A DNA stretch of 64,000 nucleotides from NCBI GenBank assembly GCA_904066235.2, contig CAJFCV020000002.1:1798001-1862000 (forward strand). The letters run 5' to 3'. The notes beneath the pieces were generated by a model that was not told where the DNA came from, searched no databases, and saw only the letters and a list, made by a program, of their open reading frames with translations. The DNA is from Bursaphelenchus xylophilus (taxonomy: Eukaryota > Nematoda > Chromadorea > Rhabditida > Aphelenchoididae). Made by a program: the position numbers and the translations under genes. Shown piece after piece: positions 41,777 to 53,506 of this stretch (position 1 is its first letter; each line of letters opens with the position of its first letter).

Positions 41777-42814
41777 ATGTTTGAAAGTCCGTCTCGCAGT
41801 AACGCCGATCTGGTCGAGTTATTGAAGAGTAAGTCGATAGAATCTTCTCAAAAAGTCATCGAAAGGGTACTGTAAACATCAAAGGTCATATTTACTATAA
41901 AAAGGGCATGTCACTTATCGGTGATTTTTAGGAAAAGGTGCATATACGTCTGATGTGGTGAAGAAGGTGTTGCTATCGGTGGATCGTGGTGATTATGCCA
42001 GAGTCGCGCCGTACTGTGACATGCCACAGAGCATTGGGTTTAACGCAACAATCAGCGCTCCTTTCATGGTACGGTTTCCCCTTTTTTGATAAGATTTTTT
42101 GTTAGTTTAGGTAAAGAGCTGGCGCTTTATTAAAAATAGCTGTAACTTTGTAACGCTATTACTAAGAGTCTTCAAATTTGGACTGAAGATGCCTCAAATA
42201 ACCTTTTTTGATTCCTAAGAATGTCAAAAGTTACAGTAGCCTACATTTTTCAGCACGCTCAATCTTTGGAACGCTTGGCTCCAGTAATAAAAGAGGGCTC
42301 ACGAATTTTGGATATTGGCTGTGGTTCTGGTTATTTGACAGCTTGTCTTGCTAAGATGGTTGGTCCTAATGGCAAAGTGGTTGGTATCGATCACATCCCA
42401 GAGCTAGTGGAGCTCTCAGAAAGGAATATTCGCAAAAATAATGAGGATTTACTGGAATCCGGGCGAATTATTTTGGTGGTTGGGGATGGACGTCTTGGCT
42501 ACGCTGAGGAAGGACCTTATGACGCGATTCATGTGGGTGCCGCTGCTCCGAAGATCCCACAGGAGGTGAGGATTAATATCAAAATTTTTTTTGTCAAATA
42601 CGCGGTTTGTTCCCCGAAATATATGGCCTCGTTTTAGTTAGTAGATCAACTAGCTCCCGGCGGCCGAATGTTGATCCCAGTTGGAGTCGCAAATCAGGAA
42701 TTTTTGCAAGTTGACAAGTCAGAAGATGGAAAAGTAACTGCCAAGAATTTATTCGGCGTCATCTATGTTCCATTGACCAGTCGAGATCATCAAATGAAAG
42801 GTCGTCAATTCTAA
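41777..42814 (+). CDS. pcm-1: Protein-L-isoaspartate O-methyltransferase
   Basis: Four exons, 41777-41828, 41932-42068, 42254-42565 and 42638-42814, encode 225 residues, the normal PIMT length. Landmarks are [33 protein letters not shown], the SAM-binding motif [40 protein letters not shown] and [12 protein letters not shown]. The enzyme methylates isoaspartyl residues in aged proteins and starts their repair; it is cytosolic. The first donor used is AGA|GTAAGT, because only this keeps phase 1 into exon 2. The start [17 protein letters not shown] is the only in-frame ATG after a stop. AATAAA near 42966. Divergent from rrp-9 and convergent with tubulin cofactor B. Confidence 0.93.
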
Positions 42815-43108
42815 AATTGCAGAACAAATAGGCAATAACTCACCAAGATCTCCAAAAGTTTTGGTTTATAGTCCAACATGGTGTCTAATCGCTGAAAATC
42901 AGCTAAAAACTTTGTAAAATCTCAAACATAAAATGTCTCTCACTCAACTTCCGGCCATATATGGTTAATAAATTTAATCACAAGCTAATTAAGGGCGTAT
43001 CTTCGGGAGATATTCGTTATTGAGACCAAGAGTTGCACAAGTGATGAAAAATTGAATAAATAGGACGGCATAAGGCGTAATTCGCCGCAGGCACAGCTTC
43101 ATAAGGGC

Positions 43109-43975
43109 TTACAATTCCATTGGCAGTTGGGTTTGGTGCGAGTTTCCATTTATTGGGATCGTGTCCAGCGGATAAACCGAACGAGCAGTAACAAATACAC
43201 CGTGATTCGGAGCGCATTGGAAATACCTAAAATTTTAGAAGAATAAATAGGAGAAAAAAGGTCCTACCGTCTTCCTTCCACTTCTCCGTCGTTTTTGCCA
43301 GTCGCTTGATCCAGTTCAACACCAACCATAAGTTCGTTCGGCTTGAAATGAACCTCACCAACATATCTTATAGTTCCAACACGATCCTCTTTTCCTTTCA
43401 CCTTCACTATCACTCGACTGCCGAACTTTACGAAGGGCTTGGGTTGCTCCTTCACCTTAGCAAGGAAAGCGCGGGCGTTATCTACAAAAAGATATATTAC
43501 CAATGACGTTGAAGTAGACCAAGGAAATTTCTGAGAACCTAGAATTTAAACAAGAAATATGAGAAAGGTACCTTCACGTTCGGCATATTTGTCATCAGGG
43601 ATGTTGAACTTCTCAGCACCATCGAACTTCAAAAGGTCTCCATTTTTATTCGTAACCTTGATGATCCAATCATTTCTCGCTCCAATTTCTTCCAAAGTAG
43701 CTCCTTCTTCAACTATATCCCTCTCAAACTTTCCTTCGGGGTTCAGTAAAGAGAGAACCATGTCGTCCTTGTACATTCCCACAACCAACTCGAGTTTTCG
43801 CTAAAATTATATTATTTTAGGTATCAAATGGACAAAACACTAAAAAAGAGGACAACATAAATATAATGATGCTAATTACCTTTAATTCCATGACCAAAGT
43901 CGACGGAGCAAACTGTTTCAACGAGTTGAACTCCAAAGAAGGCGATTGAATTTGAATATTCAGATGTCCAGCCAT
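43109..43975 (-). CDS. Tubulin-folding cofactor B (Ubl + CAP-Gly)
   Basis: Four minus-strand exons, 43880-43975, 43572-43800, 43268-43481 and 43109-43226, encode 218 residues. The N-terminal half is a ubiquitin-like domain (MELKRKLELVVGMYKDDMVL is its start region). The C-terminal half is a CAP-Gly domain with the defining GKNDG motif (VELDQATGKNDGEVEGRRYF) and FGSRVIVKV. TBCB captures alpha-tubulin after the chaperonin and acts with TBCE in folding and dimer recycling. It ends ...THQT-like hydrophilic residues and PMEL, slightly shorter than relatives. The frame stays open upstream of the ATG into a possible extra exon. It is convergent with pcm-1. Confidence 0.9.
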
Positions 43976-44495
43976 TTCGGGGTTATAGTCAAACAGAACT
44001 GTTCCCTGGTCCGAAACTATGAGACAAACGAGGCCGGAAGAGCGCTCGAATAGCTATTTGCAAACGTAAAACGTCAACAAAAATGTTGAAATCTGTAAAT
44101 ATTTTTTTGGCGAGAAAATAAAAAAAAAGTTGCGAAATGTCAAAATTGGACGAAGTGTCGCAGAATTATAGATTCCACTTTTTCGTGGGAAATCGAAAAT
44201 TTTTTTGTCTGATGCAGTGAGAAGCTCTATAATCCATCAAATTCTGTTGTTTGAGAAGATCTTTGGGCTCATTCTTTCGCTAATTTTATTTTAGATTTAG
44301 GTTTTCCCAAAATTTTGAGGTTTTTGCGATTTTATATATTAATTTAAGTTTATAAAGCGTTGAGCTGTTGCTAAAAGGACTCTACGAGATCTTTCTCTTC
44401 TTTCCTGAACTTATCTGATAGTTTTTCCTTTTGATAATCTGTGAATTTTCATTCTTCTCTCACTTCTGTCTAGTCTAAGGTGCAAAAGCTCGTTT

Positions 44496-44938
44496 CAAGT
44501 TGAATCTGTCACTGGGACTTCCAAAGAACACGTACACGCTCAGGGAGACATTTGTTATGTCCATGGGAGGGATTAGCGGTATTGGCCAACCTATTTCCTC
44601 GCAAACTTGTTTTTCGTCTCAAGTGCATCCGAAATTCTGTTATAAATGGCAGATTTGTACTGTCATACGGGTGGAGCGCCGTGTTTTTTATGAATTTCGA
44701 TGCTCGAGGGTGTCCGGTGAGAGATATTCGATATGAGAAGAGAGGTCGTGCCAAACGAAATTTGATTCGAAAAGCCGATGAACTTTTGTTTATTACTCAC
44801 AAAATATTGTCGTTATTTTTTGAATCGAGCGGAGATTTATATGAAATTTGTGTTGATAATGAAGATTATGATCTGTTTTGTCAGAAGACATCCGATCATG
44901 GGCTTAGAGGCAGATCTAAGGCCGGTTTTGACTTTTAA
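44496..44938 (+). CDS. Possible gene or exon, unknown protein
   Basis: An open frame without a clear start runs to the stop at 44938. The first part gives LANLFPRKLVFRLKCIRNSV. The later part is charged: RGRAKRNLIRKADELLFITH, then DLYEICVDNEDYDLFCQK. Amino acid composition is protein-like, but I find no upstream exon with a good splice junction and no family match. The last 15 codons run into the left arm of the palindrome, so the C-terminus would be repeat-derived. Confidence 0.3.
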
Positions 44939-45580
44939 ATACCTAAAATAGGGTGAAAATTGTCGTTTTATGGGGAGATCTGGGTGGTGAAGAGCCGGTG
45001 GATCTTCAAGTTTTGTCAGGATGACATAATCTGCTCTATAATATTAATATTCTAGCATTTTGAGCGTTCTAAGACTAATTTTATACTTGAGGTTTTCCAA
45101 AATCTCAACATACAGTGAGGGACCTGATCCAGTGGCAAAAAACGTATCATTTTGCATCCGGGAAGTATCAAAACTGAGGCAAAATGCTTCCCTCTCCAAG
45201 TGAAAAAAACTCCGATTTGAACTGCGCGCCCTTTCTCTCACAAATAGAGTGGGCGCTCTTTTGAAATCGGAGTTTTTTTCACTTGGAGAGGGAGGTATTT
45301 TTCTGCATTTTTTGATATTCCCGGATGCAAAATGGTTCGTTTTTGGCCAATGGATCAGGTTCCTCTCAGTATTTAGTATAGTTTTGGAAAAGTGAAGTAT
45401 AAAATTAGTCTTAGAACGCTCAAAATGCTAGAATATTATCTTATAGACCAGATTACAGCATCCTGACAAAAGTTGAAGATCCACCGGATGTTCACCATCA
45501 AGATCTCCCCAGAAAACGGCAATTTTCACCATATTTTAGGCATTTTTAAGTCAAAAACGACCTTCGATCTGCGTCTATGG
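44915..45580. repeat. Large palindrome centred on a MITE
   Basis: The arms at about 44915-45108 and 45375-45580 are inverted copies. AGCATTTTGAGCGTTCTAAG occurs left and its complement right, as does GGTGGATCTTCAA-TTTTGTC. The middle 260 bp is a canonical family 1 MITE. The right arm's outer end reads TTAGGTCCTCCACTGTA, resembling another family 1 terminus. Confidence 0.85.
45111..45371. mobile_element. Family 1 MITE at palindrome centre
   Basis: It starts TACAGTGAGGGACCTGATCC and ends GGATCAGGTTCCTCTCAGTA. Long inner arms CTTCCCTCTCCAAGTGAAAA and complement. Confidence 0.88.
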
Positions 45581-45606
45581 ATTAGGTCCTCCACTGTAGG
45601 ATAAAT

Positions 45607-46280
45607 TTCCCTATAGCTCCTCAAAACTCGACTTTTTTGGTGTCCGATGCCTTTCCTTCGCCCTCTTCTTGTCTTTAGCGGATTTCTGGGGGCAACGAGA
45701 GCTCATGAGAATCGCTCTCGGCTTGATTATAGACGGAAATGATACGTTTTACGAGCTCATAATCGGTCGGAGGCCGGCCTCGAATTGTCCCGTTGGAACA
45801 CTCTCGGCGGCGGCCGCTCGCGTCTGGCGTTCCTGTCGGGACGAACGGGACTGGGAAAACGTGCCATTTCTTCCCCAAATATATTGCATTTTCCCTCCTC
45901 TTCTCTCATTCTTATCCGCCTTCCCCTCGTCGTCGCCTCGGGGCATTCTCTTAGCCGAAGAATGTGTGTGGCTGGCTTTTTCGGGGTGTTTATTTCAAGT
46001 GGCGAATAATGGGATTTTTGGCGCTGACCTTTCCGCCGGATAACAATATCTAATTCAATTATAATGGCGGGAAAGCGCAATAATAGCCGCCGGGATTCTT
46101 GGTCCCAGCGGGTTTTTGTGGTTGGTCGGGGGTCATTGAGAGGTCAGAGTGGGACGGGGAAGGAACGTTGAGCATTTCGAAATGTTTTTCGTCTCCCGAG
46201 ACCACGAGTTCGGCTTGGGTTCGGGCATAATTTGTCATTGGGGACGAGGATTTGTCCGACCCGGAATCCCGAAACATCAA
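45607..46280 (-). CDS. Possible uncharacterised gene, exon structure unresolved
   Basis: Three minus-strand segments look protein-coding by codon pattern. One is 46280-46059, with text such as TNYARTQAELVVSGDEKHFE. Another is around 45946-45749, frame MPRGDDEGKADKNERRGGK. The third is a short basic tail ending at about 45607 (KSAKDKKRAKERHRTPKK). I could not join them with consistent splice phases, so this may be one gene, parts of two, or chance. No family recognised; the region is GC-richer than its surroundings. Confidence 0.25.
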
Positions 46281-46999
46281 AACGTCCTATCAAACCGAAC
46301 GTTCTGCGAATGTAGGGTATATAGCTTGTGGGTTTGAGTATTTGAATACCGCAAAGATCGGCGGCGACACCTGTCTTTGTCAGATCTTTCAGTTGTTTGT
46401 TCCAAAAATTATTGTTTTTGAAGAGGAAGTGGTCGGATAGGCGGATATTTCTTGATTTCATGTGTATTAGAGTATGTTCTTACAATTAGATTGTACTGAA
46501 GCTAAGTTTATTAGCGTTGGATACCAGTATATTCACCTTAACTTCAGCCTTCACTTTTGGTGTTCAAGTGTAATATAAAGTTTATTTTTGTGATGTTATC
46601 GACTAGAATGGTTTCTTACTGCTATGTAGCGTTGAAGAGTATGATTTTCTTGTCATACTGAGCATAAAATATTTGGTTTTTGACGAGTTTGAGATATCTG
46701 GCTGGCCCATTTCTTTTCAGCCCTTATTTTTGGTGCTCAAGTATAATATAAACTTAAATTTCATGACTTTTGCGATTGAAAATTCAGTTGGTTTTTGTAT
46801 AAAACGAAAGCTAATTGTCTCCCCGTTCTAGCGAGCACAAAGCCGATTTAAACTGATCGCATTTTCCCATCGTTCCACGACGACTTTCACGACGAACTCC
46901 ATTCGGAACAACGCGGCTCAAAAGGTCAATCCCGTTCTGGTGGTGTGGCTGTTGGGCAACGGCTGAAGAATCTAATGAGGTTTTATCAACTGCGTCCTC

Positions 47000-49900
47000 A
47001 TGAACGCCGCTGATGTGCTCTATCGTGCGAGACGGTCACATTCTACCGTACAGGTTAGTTTATATTATACATGGCATTTTGATGATGTTTTGGGAAAATT
47101 TGGGGATTTACTGTAAAAATTGGTTGTAAAAAACAAAGACGATTAAGACGAATACTAAAATAGGTGACTGTCCTGTCTGAAATTGGATTTATAGGGCGTT
47201 AAATTGCGTTTAAATCTGAATAGATAAGATTTCCCTTGGGAATTTTGGCCAAAAACCCTTAAATAGAAGTGCAAAATGGCTGAAACGGTATGAAAAAGGT
47301 TTCAAAATACGATTAGCTTCTTGAAAAATTGATAGTTCCCCTAAACTACTAATTTCATCAAGTATAACATAAAATTTTTATTGTTTTAGACCATCAAGTA
47401 TAACATAAAAAAATTTTATCCGAACATGCCTCAGAGGCTCTCATATGCCATAAACTACCTTGATATTGCCTCAGATATCTGAATTTTCAAGGGTTTCCAG
47501 AAAATTTATGGTATTTTTTCGAATACTCTTCACCAAAAAAATCCCTTTTTTGTCAATTTATTCCAAAAAAGAGTCAAAAATTAATCCGTCCGAACAGTCT
47601 TATTATTTAGTATTCTCAATTCTTCGCGCTTCACCATGTTTTGCGGCCCAGTAATCCGATGCATTGGCGCTTAATTGGATTCGAAGGGTTTTTTCTTTAC
47701 ATTTTTATCAAATTTTCACGCTGAGATGGCCAAGTACCCTCGGAATCTCGGTTGAAATGAGTGTTTTCCACCGAGATTTCGCTAATTTGTATGGTCATGT
47801 GTCGCCAGAGGTAAGAAAATGGCTATTTTTTCCGATATTAGATGCTGTTCTTGCGATTTTTTATCAAAAAATGATAAAAATGGTGGACTTTTGGCGTAAA
47901 AAAAGTTGTTTTATGACAACTTCAGGACTTTTTTGAGCTTAAAGTTCTGAAATTTTTCTGTTTTAATTCAAAAAATCTCAAAATTTCCGACGGATTTTAA
48001 TTTCATCCCTTTGTTTATCATTTTTATGCGTGCAAAGTCCTCCTTCGTCAGAAGACAAGTCTTCTTGGCCTAAAAACAACAAAAAAATAGGTCTGGAACC
48101 TAGATTTTTACGCCTCGAGGCGGTGCAATCTCGGCCGTTCCAAACGTCAAGTTGAATCCCGAAAGAAGTTGCGGCAATTTGAGAGCTCAATTTGAGGAAT
48201 TTTGGGGAGTAAATGAGAGAGTGTTGGGTTAGGATAGGAAGAAAAAAGTTGGGTGAAACTTGGCCCAAATTTAAAATGAATTCCAGGAAAGGTTCATTAC
48301 AGGGGCATCCCAAGAAAAATTTTCGATAACGGAGTTATTCAAGCATCTTTGCCGATCGTAAACTATGGAAATTGAGGAGAGACGATTAGAGAAAAAAACT
48401 TTCAGTAATCTTTGCGTATTTTGGTTAACAAAAATTTATTTTTTGGAGAAATTTTGCGTTCCACACATCAAATAGAATACGTCAAAAAATACAGTGCAAT
48501 TTGAGAGCTCAATTTGAGAAATTTTGGGGAGTAAATGGACAGAATGTTGGGTTAATCATATAAGCTTATCGTTAGGTAAAAAAAAAGTTGATGAAACTTG
48601 GCCCAAATTTAGAACAAAATTTTCTTTGACATAAGCCAGATTTTGGGGTCGAAACTTTCAGAAATTTGACATACAGTACGAGAAGGGATCCAGTGGTCAA
48701 AAATTCTTCTAATTGCATCCGGAAGGCATTCCAAATACAACTAAATATCTCCCTATCTGACCGAGAATAGCGTTTTTCTGAAGGCGAAAAAGTTTACCTT
48801 TTGGAAAGAGCAGAGAGGGAGGCGTTCAATGCTTCACCGAAACGTTTCCCCCCTCTACTCCTTCCAAACTTTCTTGTTCTCACTTCAAAAGAACGCTATT
48901 TTCGGTGAGAGAGGGAGGCGTTTAGTAGTATTCTAAATGACTCCCGGATGCAATCGGAAGCACTTTAGACCACTGGATCCTGTCCCGCACTGTATGGCAA
49001 ATTTCTGAGAGCTTTGACCTCAAAATCCGAGTTATGTCAGAGAAAATTTTGTTCTAAATTTGCGCCAAGTTTCACCGATTTTTTTTTACCTATGCTTATT
49101 TGATTAACCCGACATTCTATTTACTCCGTAAAATTTCTCAAATTGAGCTCTCAAATTGCATTGTATTTTTTGAGATATGTATTCTATTTGAATTCTGGAG
49201 TGGGAAATTTCTCCAAAAAATTTATTTTTGTTGACCAAAATACGCAAGGATTACTGGAAAGCTTTTTTTCGCTAACCGTCTCTCCTCAATTTCCATTGTT
49301 TCCTATCGGCAAAGATCTTCGAATAACTCTGTTATCGAAAATTTTTCTTGGGGTGCGATGACTTTTCCTGGAATTTAATTATTGCCTCAGGACAAGTGGC
49401 TCTAACCATCGGAAGTTACGACTATTTTGGGAGTTTTGGAGACGCCGCTTGAGGGAAATTTGAACGCCTGCCCTTTAACCCTCACTTAAACTCGTCTTTC
49501 GGGCCGCTTGAAAGTCCGCCAAATTCTCCAACGAAAATATGAATAGGTTATTTTTTGAGCAAAAAAGCGCAGCAGGACGTCATTTTCGGAATTTAAATCG
49601 GCAATATTGGTCCAAAAAGTATTGATTTTGATGAGTAGGTGAGTTTTGGATGCGAAAATATGTCTCAATTTTTTCAAATTTCAGCCTCCCAAGCTGGATA
49701 CGGACCAAAGTACGGTCCATGTGCAGTTCTTCCAGTACAAGACCACCGATTACCTGTACGACCTAAGGGAGTGCTCGTCGGATAGATTGTATTCGGATAC
49801 CAATGTGAGTTGACTTACCGAATTTTTATTTGATTTTAGAAAAAAATGTTTTTGTCTACGTTAACATAAAAATTTTTGATTTTGATGTCTAAAGAAATAT

Positions 49901-52900
49901 ATCCATGGTCTAAATTTTAGTTCAAAGAGAAATTGAAGAACAAATGGCACGAATGCAAGGACAAAGGTGGAGTCATCAACTATGACCTGAACTGCATGTA
50001 CAAATTGCTGGATGGAGATTACAATCTTTCCATTCAGGTGAGAAAAAATTATTTTTCTCCCGCCATTTTTGCGGGGGAAAGGGCGCGCTCTTCAAAAAGA
50101 AGTTTTTTCACTTTGAAAGGGAGGATTTTGCCACATTTTTCATACTTCCCGGATACAAAATGATACATTCTAAAAATCGAAATTTAATTTTCCCTTCACA
50201 GTCGAGCCCAGTTTGAATTTTTTTTATCTTCAGCTGAACGTCGAACGAGGCACCCTGCGTCGGAAGCCGATGCGCTTTCAAAGCATTGTCCAGCCCTTCA
50301 ACATGCATCGATGGAATTTCACGAAGCTGAGACCTTCAGAAGTGATGTTCTATGCCCGCTGCACTGACAACCACTACACGAACGACCCGCTGGACACGCA
50401 CACGATCTGCGTGAATGCCTCTCCCATCGAAAGTGGCCACTTTTTATTTGTGCCATCGCTTTCGAAACGGCTTCCGCAAATCATGACCGAAACGGGAATA
50501 CGAATGGCCACGGACCTGATGCTCATCGTGGAAGACGAGAACTTTCACGTGCTGTATAATTCGCTTCTAGGACAGGCCTCGCTGAATCACTTACATCTCC
50601 ATGGATTGTTCTGGCCTTATGAGTCGGATCTTATTCATAGGGTAGGTTTGTGGGGAGTTGAGAGGATTTTTGAAGGTTTTTGGGATTAAAAAAAGAAGAA
50701 TTTAGGTTCTAAACTTACTTTTTTCGCTGAAAAAAGACATTTTTATAAGAAAAAAGTTCGAAAAATGGGATTTTTTCATCAAAATTCGTTTGGGTTTTAC
50801 TGTGGCGGACCTGATCCAGTGGCAAAAAACATACCATTTTGCATCCCGGAAGTATCAAAAATGTGGCAAAATACCTCCATTTCCAAGTGAAAGACTCCGA
50901 TTTCAAAAGCGCACCCGCTCTTTTTTGCTTTTTTAAAGGTGCGCTCTTCAAAACGGAGTTTTTCCACTTGGATAGGGAAGCATTTTGCCACATTTTTGAT
51001 GCTTCCCGGATGCAAGATGGTACGTTTCTTGTCACTGGATCCGGTCCTCTACTGCATTTAAAAAAAAAGGTTTAATTTTCCAGCGCTTCGAGCTTCTCGC
51101 CGGCGATTGTTACGTGATCCGCCGCCCCGACTGGTACATTCATTGCTTTTGCTACCAACTCCAAGGACCCGACTCCTTCGATTCGTTCGTGAAAAACGTG
51201 TGGCACACCCTGAACTTTTTGACGGTCCACAACGTCGCTCACAACATGTTCTTCACGCGCGCTCCACCCCTCCGAACCCAGCCGCCGGTCCGCTTCGAGC
51301 AGCCCCGAGACGCACCTTCACTTGTTACCGTTTACATATTCCCAAGGCAAAGCCAGGCCGGCGCCAAGCCCATGAACAATTTCAATCCAGCCGCACTGGA
51401 GCTGGCTGGATGCTTGATGGCTTATAGTAAGGGATTTTATAAAAAAAAATATATTTTTTTTTTGAATTTTTTTTTGACTTTTAGGCCAAAATAAGGTTGA
51501 ATAGAAGAAAATTTTGAGGGTTGTTTGGAGTTTTTTGGTCTAAAAGTTTTCCGGAAATTGTGTTTTCCGGATGTTTTTTGAACAATTTTATATTGCACTA
51601 TGTTAAATCTGCTAGAATTTTTTGACCTTTGGTCGAAAACCAGGTGGAATATTGAATTTAGAGACTGAATTTTTAAAATTGTCTAGTTGGTGGTAAATAA
51701 TTTTTTTTTTGATGATTTTGATATGTAAAATAAGGTCGAATTTTGAATTTTCAACTTTGGTGTGGTCTACCTTGCTTATTTTTAGATCTGAAATTCTTCG
51801 AAACGGCCACTGAACAAAGTTGTATCCGGACCTTTGACGAGGACGCTGCCTTGGATGATCTTCACTTTGAAACGGTAAATGTGATTTTTGGTCCGTTTTT
51901 ACAAGGGAATTACCCCAAATGTGCGACACTCAGATTTTTTTAAAATTTTGCACGCAAGTCGGGCATGGACTAAGTATCAATTCCTGAAAGTTTTAGCTCG
52001 CGCTTTGCGGGCGCCGCCGAGATATTGAACGCTCTTTGCCGCCGAGAGAGCACACTAAACGTGGAAAGCGGTCAGAGAGGAAAACGCTTTTTGGCCACAA
52101 CTTTGCCAGTTTTGTGCGAAAAAATTTGATTTTTTGTGGAAACATTATCCTTTAGAGTTGAAATAGGCATGAAACTTTTCGTGCCGAAATTCGGCAAAAG
52201 TCCTAAATTTTGTTCCTGAAAATCGCGAGCTAAAAATTCCTGAAATTTTTAGCTCGCGCTTTGCAGGCGCGGCCGAGATATCGGACGATTTATGCCGCCG
52301 AGAGAGCACGCTAAACGTGGAGAGCGGTCAGAGAGAAAAGCGCTTTTTGGCCATAACTTTGGCAGTTTCGTGCGGAAAAATTTGATTTTTTGTAGAAACG
52401 TTATCCTTTACGATAGAAATGGGCATGAAAAGTTTGGTGCCGAAAGTAGGCAAAAAGTGTCAAATTTTCGCCGACTTTCGATCTACAAATCTCGGTTGTT
52501 TCTGCAAAGCGCGAGCTAGGATTCTGGCATATATTTTAGAAAAAATTATTCTAAATTTGTGCCAAGTTTCATCAAAATTTGAGCGTCGCACTTGGGGTAC
52601 TTCAATTGATAGCTATTAAGAAATTTTTTCAAAAAAAAACATTTTTGACAAAATTTTTTTTTTTTGAAAAATTCAAATTTTTTTAAAAATAATTTCAATA
52701 TTTTTCCAGCTAGCCCTAGAATTGGCCCAACGCCTGCTCGGCCGCGTCCCCTGGGCCGCCCAAGTTCCGCCTCCATCACTCCGGGTCTCCTCATCCGACG
52801 AGTATGAGCTAACTGAGCTTGAAGAACTTTGCGACTCTTTCCACACGGTCTCAGTCCCCGTTCCGTTGAAGCCCCTCAAACACCATCGATCCTTTAATTT

Positions 52901-53015
52901 TGGCCAGAAATCTTCGGAACATTCCTTGTTGGACGATCTCCCCACCCAACGAAAACGCAGCCACACCACGGACGCGGCCATGGAATTCACAATCCATGAG
53001 GGAAAGGAGTCATAA
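47000..53015 (+). CDS. mcp-1: GDP-D-glucose phosphorylase (GDPGP1, HIT-like)
   Basis: Seven exons, 47000-47053, 49685-49804, 49921-50037, 50234-50641, 51084-51426, 51786-51874 and 52710-53015, encode 478 residues. The short first exon (MNAADVLYRARRSHSTVQ) is the least certain. Family landmarks are YDLNCMYKLLDGDYNLSIQL, RRKPMRFQSIVQPFN, NASPIESGHFLFVP and NSLLGQASLNHLHLHG, whose HxHxH is the HIT-type catalytic triad. The enzyme phosphorolyses GDP-D-glucose to GDP and glucose-1-phosphate, clearing misloaded nucleotide sugar in the cytosol. The C-terminal 100 residues are Ser-rich and hydrophilic (LRVSSSDEYELTELEELCDS). Introns hold three repeat families. AATAAA at 53149-53154. Confidence 0.9.
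48282..49372. repeat. 1.1-kb palindrome centred on a diverged family 1 MITE
   Basis: The arms (about 48282-48671 and 48995-49372) are inverted copies. CAAGAAAAATTTTCGATAAC in the left arm faces GTTATCGAAAATTTTTCTTG in the right, and AATTTGAGAGCTCAATTTGA faces TCAAATTGAGCTCTCAAATT. Small differences and short indels throughout suggest moderate age. Confidence 0.88.
48672..48994. mobile_element. Diverged family 1-type MITE at palindrome centre
   Basis: It starts TACAGTACGAGAAGGGATCC and ends GGATCCTGTCCCGCACTGTA. Inner arms (CTCCCTATCTGACCGAGAAT versus GGTGAGAGAGGGAGGCG) differ from the common subfamily. A further internal inverted repeat contains GGCGTTCAATGC / GAGGGGGGAAACG. Confidence 0.78.
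50060..50170. mobile_element. Family 1 MITE, right-half fragment in intron 3
   Basis: Only the inner part and right arm remain (GGGCGCGCTCTTCAAAAAGA through CATACTTCCCGGATACAAAA). The terminal GATCAGGTCC is lost. Confidence 0.65.
50799..51055. mobile_element. Family 1 MITE in intron 4 of the GDP-glucose phosphorylase gene
   Basis: It starts TACTGTGGCGGACCTGATCC and ends CACTGGATCCGGTCCTCTAC. Confidence 0.85.
51903..52605. mobile_element. Family 2 element with partial tandem duplication
   Basis: One copy starts at AAGGGAATTACCCCAAATG and breaks near 52210. A second partial copy (52229-52605) starts inside the family at AAAAATTCCTGAAATTTTTA and runs to the right terminus GTCGCACTTGGGGTACTTCA. 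Located in intron 6. Confidence 0.8.
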
Positions 53016-53159
53016 AATTGGGGAATTTTTTTGGGAAAAAGTGTTTTTTTATTTCTTTTGATTGAAATTTGAATTTTTTTATCGTTATTGGAGAATATCT
53101 TGGATTTTTGGATTTTTATCGAGGTTTTATTGGGATTTTTTTTGTTGTAATAAAGTTTG

Positions 53160-53506
53160 AAGTATCTAAAAAATCGAGTTTTTGACCACCATTTTTTGAT
53201 TGAAAGTTGGAAAAAATGCGCCATTTTTTTTGCAAATTTTGGCGTGAAAAATATGTCTATTCCTAGCGAAGAGGGTAATGTTTCCACAGAAGAGCAATCT
53301 TTCCCATGTGAAACCGGTAAAGATACCGTCAAAAGGTGTGTTTTCGATCTCTGAACGCTCTCCGCTTTTCGCGCACTCTCTCGGCTGCAAAGTCATATGA
53401 ATATCACGACTGTGACCGCAAAGCGTGAGCTAAGATTTTTAGGCATTGATATGTGGCCTATGCTCGAAGTGTGTGCAAAATTTAAGGAAAATCTGAGCGT
53501 CGCACT
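53160..53506. repeat. Degenerate family 2 element
   Basis: Recognisable by CTCTCCGCTTTTCGCGCACT, AAGCGTGAGCTAAGATTTTT and the terminal GAGCGTCGCACTT. It abuts a family 1 MITE at 53507. Confidence 0.65.

Larger units (their letters stand above)
43976..46999. other. Intergenic region with uncertain genes and a palindrome
   Basis: About 3 kb between the tubulin cofactor and GDP-glucose phosphorylase genes. It includes two uncertain coding segments (44496-44938 plus, 45607-46280 minus) and the palindrome 44915-45580 centred on a MITE. 46.5-47.0 kb is AT-rich without a seen feature. Confidence 0.5.
47054..49684 (+). other. Long first intron of the GDP-glucose phosphorylase gene
   Basis: 2.6 kb if the first exon is right. 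It contains the large palindrome at 48282-49372. The remaining sequence is AT-rich with no supported exon. Confidence 0.5.

Noticed and set aside
41834..41866. Continuation of pcm-1 exon 1 to a GTACTG donor
   Set aside because: That donor is phase 0 and would break the frame of exon 2; the GTAAGT at 41829 keeps phase and yields the conserved PIMT sequence.
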